The notes under the pieces were generated by a model. That model worked only from the letters and a program-made list of their open reading frames with translations. It had not been told where the DNA came from and did not search any database. This document shows positions 31,594-41,238 of a stretch of 64,000 bases of DNA, in pieces (within the stretch, counting starts at the first letter, position 1; every line of letters begins with the position of its first letter). This stretch comes from Frankia casuarinae (GTDB lineage: Bacteria > Actinomycetota > Actinomycetes > Frankiales > Frankiaceae): NCBI RefSeq assembly GCF_000013345.1, contig NC_007777.1:3782001-3846000 (forward strand), given 5' to 3'. Made by a program: the position numbers and the translations under genes.

Positions 31594-33006
31594 ATGGGAT
31601 CTGGGCGGGTACGGGTTCGATTCGCGCCATCTCCCACCGGCATCTTCCATGTGGGTGGGGCGCGGTCGGCGCTGTTCAACTGGCTGGTCGCGCGGCGCGC
31701 CGGCGGCGACTTCGTGCTGCGCGTCGAGGACACCGACGCGTCCCGCAACCGGCCGGAGTGGACCGACGGCATCATCAGCGCGCTGGACTGGCTCGGCATC
31801 AGCCCCGGCGGGTACGAGGGTCCGGTGCTGCAGTCGTCGCGCGCCGACCGGCACCGGGCCGCGGCCGAACGGCTGCACGCCGAGGGTCTCGCCTACTACT
31901 GCGACTGCACCCGCGAGGCCCTGGCGGAACGCACCGGCAACGCGCAGCGCGGCTACGACGGATTCTGCCGGGACCGCGGGCTCGCCCCGGGTCCCGGCCG
32001 GGCGCTGCGCTTTCGCACGCCGGACGACGGCGTGACGATCGTCGAGGACCTCATCCGCGGCACGCCGGAGTTCCCGAACGAGACCATCGAGGACTTCGTG
32101 GTCGCGCGGGCCGACGGGTCGGCGGTGTTCCTGCTCGCCAACGTCGTTGACGACCTGGAGATGGGGATCACCCACGTCATCCGGGGTGAGGAACACCTGT
32201 CGAACACCCCTAAGCAGCAGCTGCTCTGGGCAGCGCTCGGCGCGGACGCGCCGCCGGTGTGGGCGCACGTCCCGGTGATCGTCAACGAGAAGCGCCAGAA
32301 GCTGTCGAAGCGGCGCGACAAGGTGGCGCTCGAGTCCTACCGGGACGAGGGATACCTGCCCGCCGCCATGAAGAACTACCTGATGCTGCTCGGTTGGGCC
32401 CCGCCCGGCGAGGACGAGATCGTGCCCTGGGAAACGATCGAGTCCACCTTCGACCTTGCCGACGTGAAGCCATCGCCGGCGTTCTTCGACGAGAAGAAGC
32501 TCAAGGCGTTCAACGGTGAGTACATCCGGCGGCTGAGCGTCGCGGAGTTCATCGAGGCGGTCCGGCCCTGGCTCTCGGCGCCGGCCGCGCCGTGGGAGCC
32601 GGCCGCGTTCGACGCGGACGCGTTCGCAGCCCTCGCCCCCTTGGCGCAGAGCCGGGTCTCCGTGCTGTCGGAGATCGTGCCGATGGTCGACTTCCTCTTC
32701 CTGCCGGAGGCACCGATCGACGACGCGGCCTGGGCCAAGGCGATGAAGGGGCCGGCGGCGGAACTGCTCGCCGACGTCCACGACCTCTACGACAAGATCG
32801 AGTGGGAAGCCGAGACGTTGAAGGCCGGACTCACCGAGGTGGGCGAGCGGCACGGTCTCAAGCTCGGCAAGGCGCAGGCACCGGTGCGGGTCGCCGTGAC
32901 CGGGCGGAGCGTGGGACTGCCCCTGTTCGAGTCGCTGGAGGCGCTCGGCCGGGAGACCACCCTGCGGCGGCTTGCCGAAGCGCGGGAACGGCTCACCGGC
33001 GGCTGA
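31594..33006 (+). CDS. gltX: Glutamate-tRNA ligase
   Basis: Class I synthetase charging tRNA-Glu, and probably tRNA-Gln in an organism using GatCAB. The HIGH-type motif reads [22 protein letters not shown] (shown in part: [14 protein letters not shown]), and the KMSKS-type loop reads [15 protein letters not shown]. Cys residues CDC near residue 107 are part of the family zinc site region. The length of 470 residues is usual for bacterial GltX. It ends before a strong terminator at 33077. Confidence 0.96.
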   Translation: MGSGRVRVRFAPSPTGIFHVGGARSALFNWLVARRAGGDFVLRVEDTDASRNRPEWTDGIISALDWLGISPGGYEGPVLQSSRADRHRAAAERLHAEGLAYYCDCTREALAERTGNAQRGYDGFCRDRGLAPGPGRALRFRTPDDGVTIVEDLIRGTPEFPNETIEDFVVARADGSAVFLLANVVDDLEMGITHVIRGEEHLSNTPKQQLLWAALGADAPPVWAHVPVIVNEKRQKLSKRRDKVALESYRDEGYLPAAMKNYLMLLGWAPPGEDEIVPWETIESTFDLADVKPSPAFFDEKKLKAFNGEYIRRLSVAEFIEAVRPWLSAPAAPWEPAAFDADAFAALAPLAQSRVSVLSEIVPMVDFLFLPEAPIDDAAWAKAMKGPAAELLADVHDLYDKIEWEAETLKAGLTEVGERHGLKLGKAQAPVRVAVTGRSVGLPLFESLEALGRETTLRRLAEARERLTGG

Positions 33007-33325
33007 CCTCACGCCGGTCCACGACAGCCTCGCGCGCACGCCGGTCCACAACGGCTTCGCGCGGCGGGCAGGGCTGAGCCCGGGTCGCGGCTGGGACGGG
33101 CCGCGACCCGGGCTGGGGAGACCCACCAGAAGCCGGGGTTACCTCTGGTGGATGAGGCTGCTTCAGTTCGCCAGCCGGGCGACAAGGACCAGCACACCCC
33201 GCTGGGCCTAAGAGATCCTTAAAACGAGCTCAAGACAAGCTGTGATCTTGCCGTCACGAGATGCCTCTCGATAGTGATCATTCCGCGATGTCGGGATATT
33301 GCCGCCAAGCGGGAGTCCACCGAAC
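33007..33325. other. Gene-free region after gltX
   Basis: Contains two related 27-bp segments just after the gltX stop (cgccggtccacgacagcctc and its near copy), the terminator hairpin at 33077-33114, a second hairpin (CCACCAGA at 33123 with TCTGGTGG ending at 33151), and an AT-richer 150-bp stretch up to the convergent HxlR-type gene. No gene seen. Confidence 0.6.
33077..33114 (+). terminator. gltX terminator hairpin
   Basis: AGCCCGGGTCGCGGC and GCCGCGACCCGGGCT form perfect 15-bp arms around an 8-nt loop, 70 nt after gltX. Confidence 0.8.
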
Positions 33326-33733
33326 TTAGGGCTCACCGTGACCCTGGGTGGCTGATCCTCGGGGCGTGCGCTGGCGCGGGCTCAGCCCGGACCAGTCGTC
33401 CGCCCAGGCCGCCAGCGGTTCCAGCACTCCCTGCAGGCGACGGCCGTGCGCGGTCAGCCGGTACTCGCCGACCTCGTCCACCTCGACGAGGCCGGCCTCG
33501 CGCAGCTCCCGCAGGCGTTGGGTCACCTGGGCCTGCGGCGCGTCGAGCCGCGCCACGAGCGCGCGGAACGGCAGGGCCGTCCCGCGCAGGTTCCAGTAGA
33601 CGGCGAGGGCGAAACGCCGACCCAACAGGTCCACAAGACCGGCGAGGGCGGACGGTGCGCCGTCCGAAGTCTCGGGATGACCGGAGGCGTGCGGTCGTCC
33701 CGGCCCGTTCGGCCTCGCCTGCCTCATCGGCAT
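33326..33733 (-). CDS. HxlR-like winged-helix regulator
   Basis: Predicted 135-residue DNA-binding protein starting at the ATG at 33733 (MPMRQARPNG). After a 30-residue Pro-rich leader comes LVDLLGRRFALAVYWNLRG, then FRALVARLDAPQAQVTQRLRELREAGLVE, then YRLTAHGRRLQGVLEPLAAWADDW; this order, especially the closing LxxWAxxW, is typical of HxlR regulators, which often sense redox or aldehydes through a Cys that is absent here. The frame is open to 34051 but that part overlaps the next gene and contains translated repeats, so I exclude it. Confidence 0.75.
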   Translation of the reverse strand: MPMRQARPNGPGRPHASGHPETSDGAPSALAGLVDLLGRRFALAVYWNLRGTALPFRALVARLDAPQAQVTQRLRELREAGLVEVDEVGEYRLTAHGRRLQGVLEPLAAWADDWSGLSPRQRTPRGSATQGHGEP

Positions 33734-33809
33734 GTCCCGCCGGGACCGCTCATCGGTGGTCTCCGGGGTCTCCGGGGTCTCCGGGGTCTCCGGCGCGAGG
33801 GTGCCTCGA

Positions 33810-34151
33810 TCAGCGGGCACCGACCGAACCGACGCCGTTGGATCCGACACCGTTGGATCCGACACCGTTGGATCCGACACCGTTGGATCCGACACCGTTG
33901 GAGCTGTGCGAGCCGAGGGGAGCGAACAGCCTGGTCGCGGACTGCCCGGCATGGGCACCAAGCAGGTCCCGGGCCTTCTGGTAGACGGTGGCCGCCTGCG
34001 CGGAGACGAGTCCCGCCACGCTCTGGACCTCCGGGCGCTCCTGGAGGTCACGGACCTGCCGCATGATGGCGTCGTAGTGCTCCCGGCCGGCCCGGGCGCC
34101 GAGGACGTATCCGAGACCGAGGGCCAGGATGACGCTGGGCCTGATACGCAT
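33810..34151 (-). CDS. Small YtxH-like membrane protein with NGVGS repeats
   Basis: 113 residues. The ATG at 34151 has GGGAGG 5-6 nt upstream. The N-terminus MRIRPSVILALGLGYVLGARAG is a short hydrophobic segment ending in the GYVLGARAGR motif common in small actinobacterial membrane proteins; a helical region (HYDAIMRQVRDLQERPEVQSV) and a tail of five NGVGS repeats follow. Function unknown. The tail is built by the 15-bp array at 33835-33894 and probably varies in length between strains. Confidence 0.72.
   Translation of the reverse strand: MRIRPSVILALGLGYVLGARAGREHYDAIMRQVRDLQERPEVQSVAGLVSAQAATVYQKARDLLGAHAGQSATRLFAPLGSHSSNGVGSNGVGSNGVGSNGVGSNGVGSVGAR
33835..33894. repeat. 15-bp tandem repeat, 4 perfect units plus partial
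   Basis: Four copies of ccgttggatccgaca and 7 bp of a fifth. They encode the NGVGS tail of the small membrane protein and keep its frame. A separate 9-bp array (ctccggggt) lies just beyond at about 33763-33795 in the gap before the HxlR gene. Confidence 0.96.
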
Positions 34152-34292
34152 GTTGCCTCCCAGGAGACCGAGGGACGTGCAGGCGGATGGCCGCCGGCCG
34201 CTTGACGTTGTGCCGTCGGGTTGATTCCTACCCCACGTCCAAGACCGCCCGAACCTCAGGTAGGCTGACGACGTCAGATGCACGGCACCCGA

Positions 34293-34365
34293 TCCCGCGT
34301 AGCTCAATTGGCAGAGCAGCCGGCTGTTAACCGGCAGGTTATAGGTTCGAGTCCTATCGCGGGAG
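34293..34365 (+). tRNA. tRNA-Asn (anticodon GTT)
   Basis: Cloverleaf can be drawn by eye: acceptor TCCCGCG pairs with CGCGGGA, the D arm contains AGCTCAATTGGCAGAGC, the anticodon stem GCCGG/CCGGC encloses CTGTTAA with GTT, and the T arm holds GGTTCGAGTCC. Discriminator base G; CCA not encoded. The tRNA stands at the edge between core genes and the accessory region. Confidence 0.96.
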
Positions 34366-34395
34366 CATGTTTGCCCAGGTCAGGGCCTATCTTAG

Positions 34396-34414
34396 CAAGA
34401 TCTTAAAGATCTTG
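34396..34414. repeat. Palindrome just after tRNA-Asn
   Basis: CAAGATCTT and AAGATCTTG (9-bp arms, 1-nt centre) lie 30 nt after the tRNA in AT-rich DNA, between it and the IS110 remnant. It may be a terminator or a mark of the element's end. Confidence 0.5.
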
Positions 34415-34530
34415 AAATAAAGATCACCCCAACTTTACCCCCATGATTCTTTTCCTGTCTGGGTCTGTCTGTATGACGTCATCCGTTTGATCACCAGACC
34501 CCCTCCGGGTGGCCACCTGTTCCTGTCGGG

Positions 34531-35824
34531 ATGGCCTGGAGGGGTCGTATGGAAGCGCAGGTCGCGCGGTGCGCGGGCCTGGATGTGCACAAGGACGAGA
34601 TCGTCGCCTGCGTGCGGATGGCCGAGGCGCCGGGTGGGCCGGTCCAGGTGCAGCTGCACACCTTCGGGGCGACGACCGTGGAGTTGCTGGCGCTGCGGGA
34701 CTGGCTGACCGGTCTGGGGGTGACCCGGGTCGGGATGGAGTCGACGCCTGATTACTGGCGTGTACTGGCGACCGGTCTTCCACATTCTCGAGGACGCGAT
34801 CGGTGAGTGCTGGCTGCTCAACGCCCGGCACATGCACAACGTCCCCGGCCGCAAGACGGACGCGGCCGACGCCGCGTGGATCGCCGAACTCGTCGAGTAC
34901 GGGCTGGTCCGCCCGTCGTTCGTGCCGCCGCAACCGATCCGCCAGCTGCGGGATCTGACCCGCTACCGCAAGGCGCAGATCGAGGAGCGGACCCGCGAGG
35001 TCCAGCGCCTGGACAAGGTTCTGCAGGACGCGGGGATCAAGCTGTCGTCGGTGTCCTCGTCGATCCTGACGGTGTCCGGCCGGGCGATCCTCGAGGCGAT
35101 GATCGCCGGTACCACCAACCCGGAGGTACTCTCCGAGCTCGCCCGCGGCCGGCTGCGCGCCAAGATCCCGGCGTTGCGGGAGGCGCTGAACGGGTTCTTC
35201 ACCGGCCACCACGGTCTGATCATCGGGGAGATCCTCGCGAAGCTGGACTATCTCGATGAGGCGATCGACCGGCTCTCGACCGAGATCGACCGGGTGATCG
35301 CCCCTTTCGAGGCGAAGGTCGACCTGCTGGACACGATCCCCGGGGTTGACCGCCGCATGGCCGAATGCCTGCTCGCCGAGATCGGCCCGGACATGTCGGT
35401 CTTCCCGACCGCCGGCCACCTGGCTTCCTGGGCCGGGCGCTGCCCCGGCCAGCACGAGTCCGCCGGCAGGTCCAAGGGCGGCAAGACCCGCAAGGGCTCG
35501 AAGTAGCTACGCCTCAACCTGCACGAGGCCGCCCGCGCCGCCAGCCGCACCAAGAACAGCTACCTCAACGCCCAATATCACCGGATCAAAGCCCGCCGCG
35601 GCCCCGCCAAAGCCAGGGTCGCCGTCGAGCACTCGATCCTCGTCGCCGCCTTCCACATGCTCGACCGAGACGAGCCCTACCACGACCTCGGCGCCGACTA
35701 CTTCACCCGACGCCGCGACCCCAACCGCCACGCCCAACGCCTGATCAGCCAGCTCGACGCCCTCGGCTACGACGCGGTCATCACCAGACGAACCGACCAG
35801 CCCACCGACACCAAGGCCGCGTGA
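34531..35824 (+). pseudogene. IS110-family transposase pseudogene (frameshift and amber stop)
   Basis: DEDD-type transposase of the IS110 family broken twice. Part one (from 34531) has the first catalytic Asp in GLDVHKDEIVAC and Glu in RVGMEST. At 34753-34772 the bases TACTGGCG occur twice with a 10-bp period; deleting one 10-bp copy restores DYWRPVFHILEDAIGECW, so a tandem duplication caused the frameshift. Part two has GRKTDAADAAWIAEL and the C-terminal domain (LLDTIPGVDRRMAECL, then HESAGRSKGG). A TAG at 35504, where relatives have Trp (KGSK-stop-LRLNLHEAARAAS), interrupts it; the remaining 105 codons stay open. Element ends are not defined. Confidence 0.92.
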
Positions 35825-35947
35825 CCCGAGGCAGCGGACCACCACACCACCCGACCCAGCCCCGCCACGGCGCTGAGGCGGCACGCCCCATGTGGGTACG
35901 TCCCGATCAACGGTCACCCTGTTTTCCCTTTAGAGGCCCTGCTAGAA

Positions 35948-36646
35948 CTAGCGGGCAGGGGTGCTAGACCCAGTAGCCGCTGGCAGGTGCACGCGGGCCA
36001 CGGTGTCCCACCGGTAGGCGCGTTCCTCACGGCGCAGTTCGACCAGTGCCACGGTTCTGACCGCGACCCGGACGGATGGAAGCTCCCGGAGGTCTCTGAC
36101 GGCCGCGATGATCGAATGGGCGTCGGTCGGGCTGTTGCAGTAGGCGATTCCGATGTGGGGTCGGAACCCGTGCGGCTTGGTCACGACCGCGGCGGGCCCG
36201 AGTACGGCCGTGGTCGCTTCGACGATCTTGCCCTGGATGGTGACCACCGGTGCCCAGGGCAGGACGCTGAAGCGGACGGCTCCGGAGGACCCAGCCAGCG
36301 GCCCCACAGCCAAGGAGAACGGCTCGACCTCGGTCAGCCGTACACACGTCTGCTCCACGGCTCTGTCGACGTCAGCCCGGCCGATCTGATCGGTGAACGC
36401 AAGACGTTGGAGCGTCAGATGCAGCCCGTCAGGCGGCACCGGGTCGAGGGCGGGCAGGCGTAGCCGCCGCTGGCACCGGTCGGCAAGGACGTGCAGCTCG
36501 GTTGCATCCTCGAAGGTCAGCATCCAGTGGTAGGAGCGGCGGCCGGGTGTCCAGCCCGGCCGGTCCCAGTGGTTTTCGAGCCGGTCGAGACCGGCGAAGC
36601 GGTGCCAGTCGTCCGCGACCGGGTCCGCGGTGCGTGCCGTGGTCAC
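35948..36646 (-). CDS. 2H phosphoesterase-fold protein (2'-5' RNA ligase-like)
   Basis: Predicted cytosolic enzyme of 232 residues of the 2H superfamily, which acts on 2',3'- or 2',5'-phosphodiesters of RNA. The first HxT motif is LHLTLQRLAF near residue 92. The second reads PHIGIAYCN near residue 180, with Gly where Thr or Ser is usual, so activity is uncertain. The GTG at 36646 overlaps the stop of the upstream regulator as GTGA, which decides the start and shows translational coupling. The substrate is unknown. Confidence 0.8.
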   Translation of the reverse strand: MTTARTADPVADDWHRFAGLDRLENHWDRPGWTPGRRSYHWMLTFEDATELHVLADRCQRRLRLPALDPVPPDGLHLTLQRLAFTDQIGRADVDRAVEQTCVRLTEVEPFSLAVGPLAGSSGAVRFSVLPWAPVVTIQGKIVEATTAVLGPAAVVTKPHGFRPHIGIAYCNSPTDAHSIIAAVRDLRELPSVRVAVRTVALVELRREERAYRWDTVARVHLPAATGSSTPAR

Positions 36647-37974
36647 CGGTGTGCGCCGGTGGGGAGGGCGAGCGCGCGGGAAGCCTCCGCGAGTTCGGTG
36701 ACCGGGCCGATCTGCTGCCACGGCTTGGCGCGGGTGACCAGCTCATGGCTACGACGTCGGACGGACTCGATCGGGTTGCCGGCCGTGGCGGTCAGAGCCT
36801 CGATGCCCAGGACGGCAGCCTGCTCCGGATCGGGGGAGTGGGACAGCAGCAGCGCGGTCGCGAGGTCGAGGCGGACGAGGCAACGGCTCCACATCGACGG
36901 GGATCGGTCTGCGACCTGAGCGGCCATGTCCGCATACTCCCGCGCCTGACCGGGCTCGCCCAGTGAGACATAGGCGGTCGCGGCGTTCGCGGCGATACGG
37001 GCGATGCTGTACGGCGCGAAGGAGATGCAGGGCGACATCCCGTCGGGCACCGGATGCTGTTCGGCGAGGTCGAACGCCTCGCCCACGGATCGGCCCACCC
37101 CGGCGCGGTCACCGAGCCGACCGAGGGCGCGTGCCTCCCCGTTCACAGCGAGGCGGATCACCTGGGCCGACCGGCCACCGACACGGCGACCCTCCCGGGC
37201 GAACTCCAGGGCAGCTCTGTAGTCCCCGGCGTAGTACTCACACAGGCTCTGCGTGCCGCCTATCCATGCCGTGAGGTCGTGGTGACCGACCAGCTCAGCG
37301 GTGTGGAGAGCCTCCAGACAGTAGGCGCGCGCGAGTCCGAACCGGCCGGTGTTCACCGCCATGTAGCCGAGTATTCCGGAGAGGCGACCGGCGATTTCGT
37401 AGAGCCGTTCACGCTGCCGGGGCGGCTGTCGTCCTTCCAGGAGGTTCTGAACCCGGCGGCGTTGCCTGAGTACCCGTGGTGCGAGTTTTTCCGGGCCGGC
37501 CCACTCGTACTCGTCCGCCATGGTCAGGAGCAGAACGTCGAAGTGGGCGAGAACGGCCGTGCTGACGTTGGATGCACCGAGCGTCTCGATCCGCTGCCCG
37601 ATCTCCTCGACGGAATCCGATTCCTCGGGAAGGGCGGTCTGTTCCACGATGTTCGTCCGTGAGGCCTCCGGAGACTGGACGGCGCCGCGCGGTGCCAGCC
37701 CCATCAACATGCGGGCACGGTCGGGCAGGTCGAGCCCATCGGCGACGCGCTCGAACAACTCGAACTCGGCGGCGATTCGCTTGCCGTTGATGTACTTGCT
37801 GATATCTGACTGGGCCAGGCCGACGCGCATCCCGATCCCTGGCTGACTCGCCCCGGCGTACCGCTGTACCAGCCGGAAGAGGGAACCGATGTCCCTCATC
37901 TGCAGGCTCTCGGCGACCTGGGTCCGATCCCAGAATTCCGCCGGTATGACGAACGCGGACGGATCATGACGCAC
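36643..37974 (-). CDS. XRE-type regulator with TPR-like C-terminal domain
   Basis: 443-residue regulator. A leader of about 30 residues precedes the helix-turn-helix (LFRLVQRYAGASQPGIG, then VGLAQSDISKYINGKR). The rest (residues about 130-430) is helical with repeating TPR-like pairs (GRFGLARAYCLEALHTAEL, GDYRAALEFAREGRRV, GEPGQAREYADMAAQVAD). Such proteins are common in streptomycetes and often sense peptides or control a neighbouring gene. It is coupled to the 2H phosphoesterase gene and is transcribed away from the next plus-strand gene; the 275-nt gap between them must hold two promoters. The start is GTG at 37974. Confidence 0.85.
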   Translation of the reverse strand: MRHDPSAFVIPAEFWDRTQVAESLQMRDIGSLFRLVQRYAGASQPGIGMRVGLAQSDISKYINGKRIAAEFELFERVADGLDLPDRARMLMGLAPRGAVQSPEASRTNIVEQTALPEESDSVEEIGQRIETLGASNVSTAVLAHFDVLLLTMADEYEWAGPEKLAPRVLRQRRRVQNLLEGRQPPRQRERLYEIAGRLSGILGYMAVNTGRFGLARAYCLEALHTAELVGHHDLTAWIGGTQSLCEYYAGDYRAALEFAREGRRVGGRSAQVIRLAVNGEARALGRLGDRAGVGRSVGEAFDLAEQHPVPDGMSPCISFAPYSIARIAANAATAYVSLGEPGQAREYADMAAQVADRSPSMWSRCLVRLDLATALLLSHSPDPEQAAVLGIEALTATAGNPIESVRRRSHELVTRAKPWQQIGPVTELAEASRALALPTGAHR

Positions 37975-38249
37975 GTCGACTCACCCCGCCATCTGCCGCC
38001 ATCTGTAGCTGATCGTAGTCGATGAGAGCCGGTCCAGGGCCGGAAAACGAGTGCTCGGCGCCATGCCTCGAAGCACTGCTCTTCGGGGACTGCGGCATGC
38101 CGCCGGGAACTGTCCTGCCGATCCCGTCCGGGTCATGATTACGGACATCGACACGACCTCCCCGATTTACCCACCGGACCATACGCCCGACCGGGGAGGC
38201 TCGCGAATCGATACCGGAATCAACGGAGAGCCCGAAAGGACAGTGAGCC

Positions 38250-38945
38250 ATGCTCGCCACGAAACCCGAATACCCCGCAGCTTTCTCGGTGGAAATGAGC
38301 GAACCGTTCACGCCCACCTGGAACCGTCTCCCGGGCATCACGGTGAACGGGACCACGGTCACGGTCGAGCCGGACCGGTACTTCGTCCGTCGCAGTACCG
38401 CGCCGGTCTGGATGCTCGTCGACTGGGACCTGGTGACCGAGCGCCTGCTGTCGGAGGACGAGACCGAGGAGGCCGCTGTCGAACAGCAGACCTTGGAGTT
38501 CGTCCGTGCCTACGGTCAGCGGACGTCCGAGCCGGCGGACGTGCTGCGCACCGCCGACCGGGTCTACCACCACCTGTTCTCCGCCGAGCGGCTGGACGAC
38601 CCCGACCTGTCCGACGTCACCGACGACGACCTGCGCATCCTGCGGGAGTCCGCGACGCTCGCGGCGCTGAACCGGGTCGAGCTGTCCGGGGAGATCGCCG
38701 ACATCGGCCCGGCCTGGTTCTTCCCGGCCACCGCCCGCGTCGTCTACGACCTGGACGCGGACGGAGCCGAGCGGGTCGACGACCTGTACCACGGCGGCTT
38801 CTTCAACGAGTACCGCCGGGTGGAGGCGGTCAAGGCGCACGCTGCGCTCGGTTTCAGCCTCGCCCGTCCACATTACGATCTTGATCGATGCAGGATCAAG
38901 AGAGCCGTCACAGGCGCGGCCACAAGTGGACCACCGAGATCATAA
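38250..38945 (+). CDS. Hypothetical protein (231 aa)
   Basis: I do not recognise the family. It has no signal peptide or membrane helix, is acidic (SEDETEEAAVEQQ, DPDLSDVTDDDLR), and reads as a globular cytosolic protein. Its N-terminal half contains AFSVEMSEPFTPTWNRLPG and YFVRRSTAPVWMLVDWDLVTERLL; the centre has YHHLFSAERL and AWFFPATARVVYDLD. GAAAGGA lies upstream of the ATG at good distance. It is divergent from the regulator/2H phosphoesterase pair, and its last 20 residues are basic and may not be part of the fold. Confidence 0.65.
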   Translation: MLATKPEYPAAFSVEMSEPFTPTWNRLPGITVNGTTVTVEPDRYFVRRSTAPVWMLVDWDLVTERLLSEDETEEAAVEQQTLEFVRAYGQRTSEPADVLRTADRVYHHLFSAERLDDPDLSDVTDDDLRILRESATLAALNRVELSGEIADIGPAWFFPATARVVYDLDADGAERVDDLYHGGFFNEYRRVEAVKAHAALGFSLARPHYDLDRCRIKRAVTGAATSGPPRS

Positions 38946-39034
38946 AAGATTCACCTGCCGGTGGGTCGACAGCAACTCCTCGGGTTGCCACGCTGTGCAG
39001 CAGAGCCGACACGACGGTGCTGTGGGGGTGACCG

Positions 39035-40192
39035 GTGCGACTGGCGTCGTTCAACGTGGAAAACCTGTTCGAACGGATCCGGGCGATGGACCTGCCCACC
39101 TGGGACGAAGGCCAACCGGTCCTGGCCGCATTCGACCGATTCATCACCCTCGCCCAGCACGAGGTCTATACCGTTCAGAACAAGACCGACATGCTCGCCG
39201 ACCTGGAAACGATGGAGATCCTGACCCGCACCAGCGAGGGTCGGCTGCAGCTCAACCGGGATCCACAGCCGCGGTGGGCCCGGCTTCGTGAGAACCGCGG
39301 GAACTTCCTCACCCAACCCCCCGGTAAGGACGCTGTGATCGACGCGACCGGGCGGCAGGATTGGATCGGCTGGGTCGAACTGGTCACCGGCCCCGTCGAC
39401 GAGACCGCGATCCGCTCCACTGCCCAGGTCATCACGGACATCAACGCCGACGTTCTCGCCGTGATCGAAGCCGAAAACCGTCCGGCGCTGGTCCGGTTCA
39501 ACACCAGTCTGCTCGCCGGCCTGTACGCCCACGTGATGCTCGTCGACGGCAACGACCCCCGCGGCATCGACGTCGGCCTGCTGGCCAAACCCGGCCACAC
39601 GATCGGCTCGATCGTCAGCCACGTCGACGACCCCGACCCGGCCCGCCCCGACCGGCCGCTGTTCAGCCGCGACTGCCCCGCCTACGAACTGCACACCCCC
39701 GCCGGCAACACCATCTGGGTACTGCCGAACCATTTGAAAAGCCAGTCCTGGACCTCCGGAAACCCCGACCCGCTACGCCGCCGGCAGGCCCACCGGGTGG
39801 CGGAGATCTACACCGCGCTCCGCGACGCCGGCGCCCGGTACATCGCCGTCGTCGGTGACCTCAACAAGCCACCCCCGCCCGCGTTCCCCAGCCTCGAACC
39901 CCTCCTCGGCCCCGACAGTCCACTCGTCGACGCCGCCAGCCGGGCCGGATTCGACACCGGCCCCCGACCCGGTACCTTCCAGTCCTGCACCGCCCGTAAC
40001 CGACTCGACTACATCCTGCTCTCCCCCGACCTCGCCGACCGGATGACCGGCGGGCAGATCGTCCGCACCGGCCTGTGGGGCGACCCCGACAACAAACACC
40101 CATCCGCCCAGTGGGTGATCCACCCCAAGATCACCCGAGCCGACCAGGCCGCCTCCGATCACGCCGCCCTTTACGTCGACCTCGATATCTAA
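39035..40192 (+). CDS. Endonuclease/exonuclease/phosphatase-family hydrolase
   Basis: 385-residue metal-dependent hydrolase of the EEP superfamily, which cleaves DNA, RNA or phospholipid phosphates. All signature segments are present: ASFNVENLF at the N-terminus, VIEAEN (metal Glu) near residue 145, NDPRGIDVGLLAK, VLPNHLKSQSW, VVGDLN near residue 275, NRLDYILLSPDL and the final SDHAALYVDL. There is no signal peptide, so it probably acts in the cytosol. GTG start at 39035. It stands 89 nt after the orphan gene on the same strand, so the two may form a unit. The substrate cannot be predicted. Confidence 0.85.
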   Translation: MRLASFNVENLFERIRAMDLPTWDEGQPVLAAFDRFITLAQHEVYTVQNKTDMLADLETMEILTRTSEGRLQLNRDPQPRWARLRENRGNFLTQPPGKDAVIDATGRQDWIGWVELVTGPVDETAIRSTAQVITDINADVLAVIEAENRPALVRFNTSLLAGLYAHVMLVDGNDPRGIDVGLLAKPGHTIGSIVSHVDDPDPARPDRPLFSRDCPAYELHTPAGNTIWVLPNHLKSQSWTSGNPDPLRRRQAHRVAEIYTALRDAGARYIAVVGDLNKPPPPAFPSLEPLLGPDSPLVDAASRAGFDTGPRPGTFQSCTARNRLDYILLSPDLADRMTGGQIVRTGLWGDPDNKHPSAQWVIHPKITRADQAASDHAALYVDLDI

Positions 40193-41238
40193 AAACACCG
40201 CGGCATCTAGAACACCAGGCGACACTCTGTTGTGCCGCTGAGCGGACGCCTGCCCCGCCGCTCGATTTGACCCCGCCCCCGAACCATCCGAGGAATCGCC
40301 AGCAGAGGTGGGCGATGTCGTGGATGCGTTCGCCCGGTGCGGCGAGGTCCCAGTCGTCGCCGTGGTCGAACGGAACCACGAACCCGGCGCAGCCGTACTC
40401 TCGACCGATCCGGCGAGCGGCCCGGGTCGGCGACCGCGGCCGGGTCCGCTCCCACCCGCGGCCTCGACGACTGCCAGGTCCGCGACTACCGGGCCCGGTA
40501 CGCGCACATCACCTTGTCCAGGCTCGCCTACCGATAGTCGCCCTACAGCACAGTTTATCACTCCAGCCAGCCGCTAGAGATCGCTGTCCGTACGACACGT
40601 CGGTGGATGCCACTCGTATCTTCCGAATACTCTTCCGAATACTAGACTTAAGTTATGAAAATAGCCCATAACGCCCCACTGTGAGATAGCCAACACCGTA
40701 GAGACTTCAACGGAGGTTGACGGTCACCGGAAGCGCTGGTCAGCCCGCTGCGGGCACAGATTACTTGCTATTAAGCAGCAGCATAATTTTTCTTCTCAAC
40801 AACCAATGGCCCCTCCTTCCTCGTAGACCTCGCCAGTTGGTTGTGGTTAGACTGACGACCGAGCGATTCCAGGAGACGTTACAAGAACAGTAAGTCGCGG
40901 CTTCGCCTACTTGACGGCACGGATGCGACGCATGGCGACACGGGGGGTGCGACAACGTAGCGCTGGAGTGCGCAACGGCCGCTACTGTAACTACAGTAAG
41001 CGCGCCCAGGCCGCGCGCATGCCTGGAGAATCACGGCCGGCCCGGCCCTGTCGAATTCATCCACAGCTGATGATGATGATAATCAGAAAAACGATCATTG
41101 ACGCGGGCATGCACGCCGTTCCACGGAATATCGACGGGCATCGCTGGCATATTTCTAATACCAAAAGGTCGTTGACAGCTCCTACCAGTGATCCGGCCGC
41201 ATCGCCATGCGGACATTCCCTGCTGGAAAAGGAAGTAG
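40193..41238. other. Gene-poor kilobase with remnants
   Basis: No intact gene. The first 250 nt hold an APH-like remnant on the minus strand. From about 40,590 the DNA becomes visibly more AT-rich. A 7-bp inverted repeat TACTGTA-AC-TACAGTA at 40983-40998 is operator-like, and TTGACA at 41172 precedes the operon by 62 bp without a clear -10. This is the likely control region of the operon starting at 41239. Confidence 0.6.
40275..40420 (-). pseudogene. Aminoglycoside phosphotransferase-like gene fragment
   Basis: On the minus strand a short stretch reads EYGCAGFVVPFDHGDDWDLA followed by APGERIHDIAHLCWRFLG. This resembles the Mg-binding DWD-LAAPG-R-hDhA segment near the end of APH-family kinases. 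No start, no catalytic HGD motif and no upstream domain can be found, so it is a fragment. Identification is by eye only. Confidence 0.4.

Noticed and set aside
30853-33126. Minus-strand open frame of 757 codons across the GntR gene and gltX
   Set aside because: It is the complement of two clear genes; its Gly/Val-rich half is just the reverse of the C-rich regulator.
33734-34051. N-terminal extension of the HxlR-type regulator
   Set aside because: It overlaps the small membrane protein gene on the same strand and consists of translated repeats.
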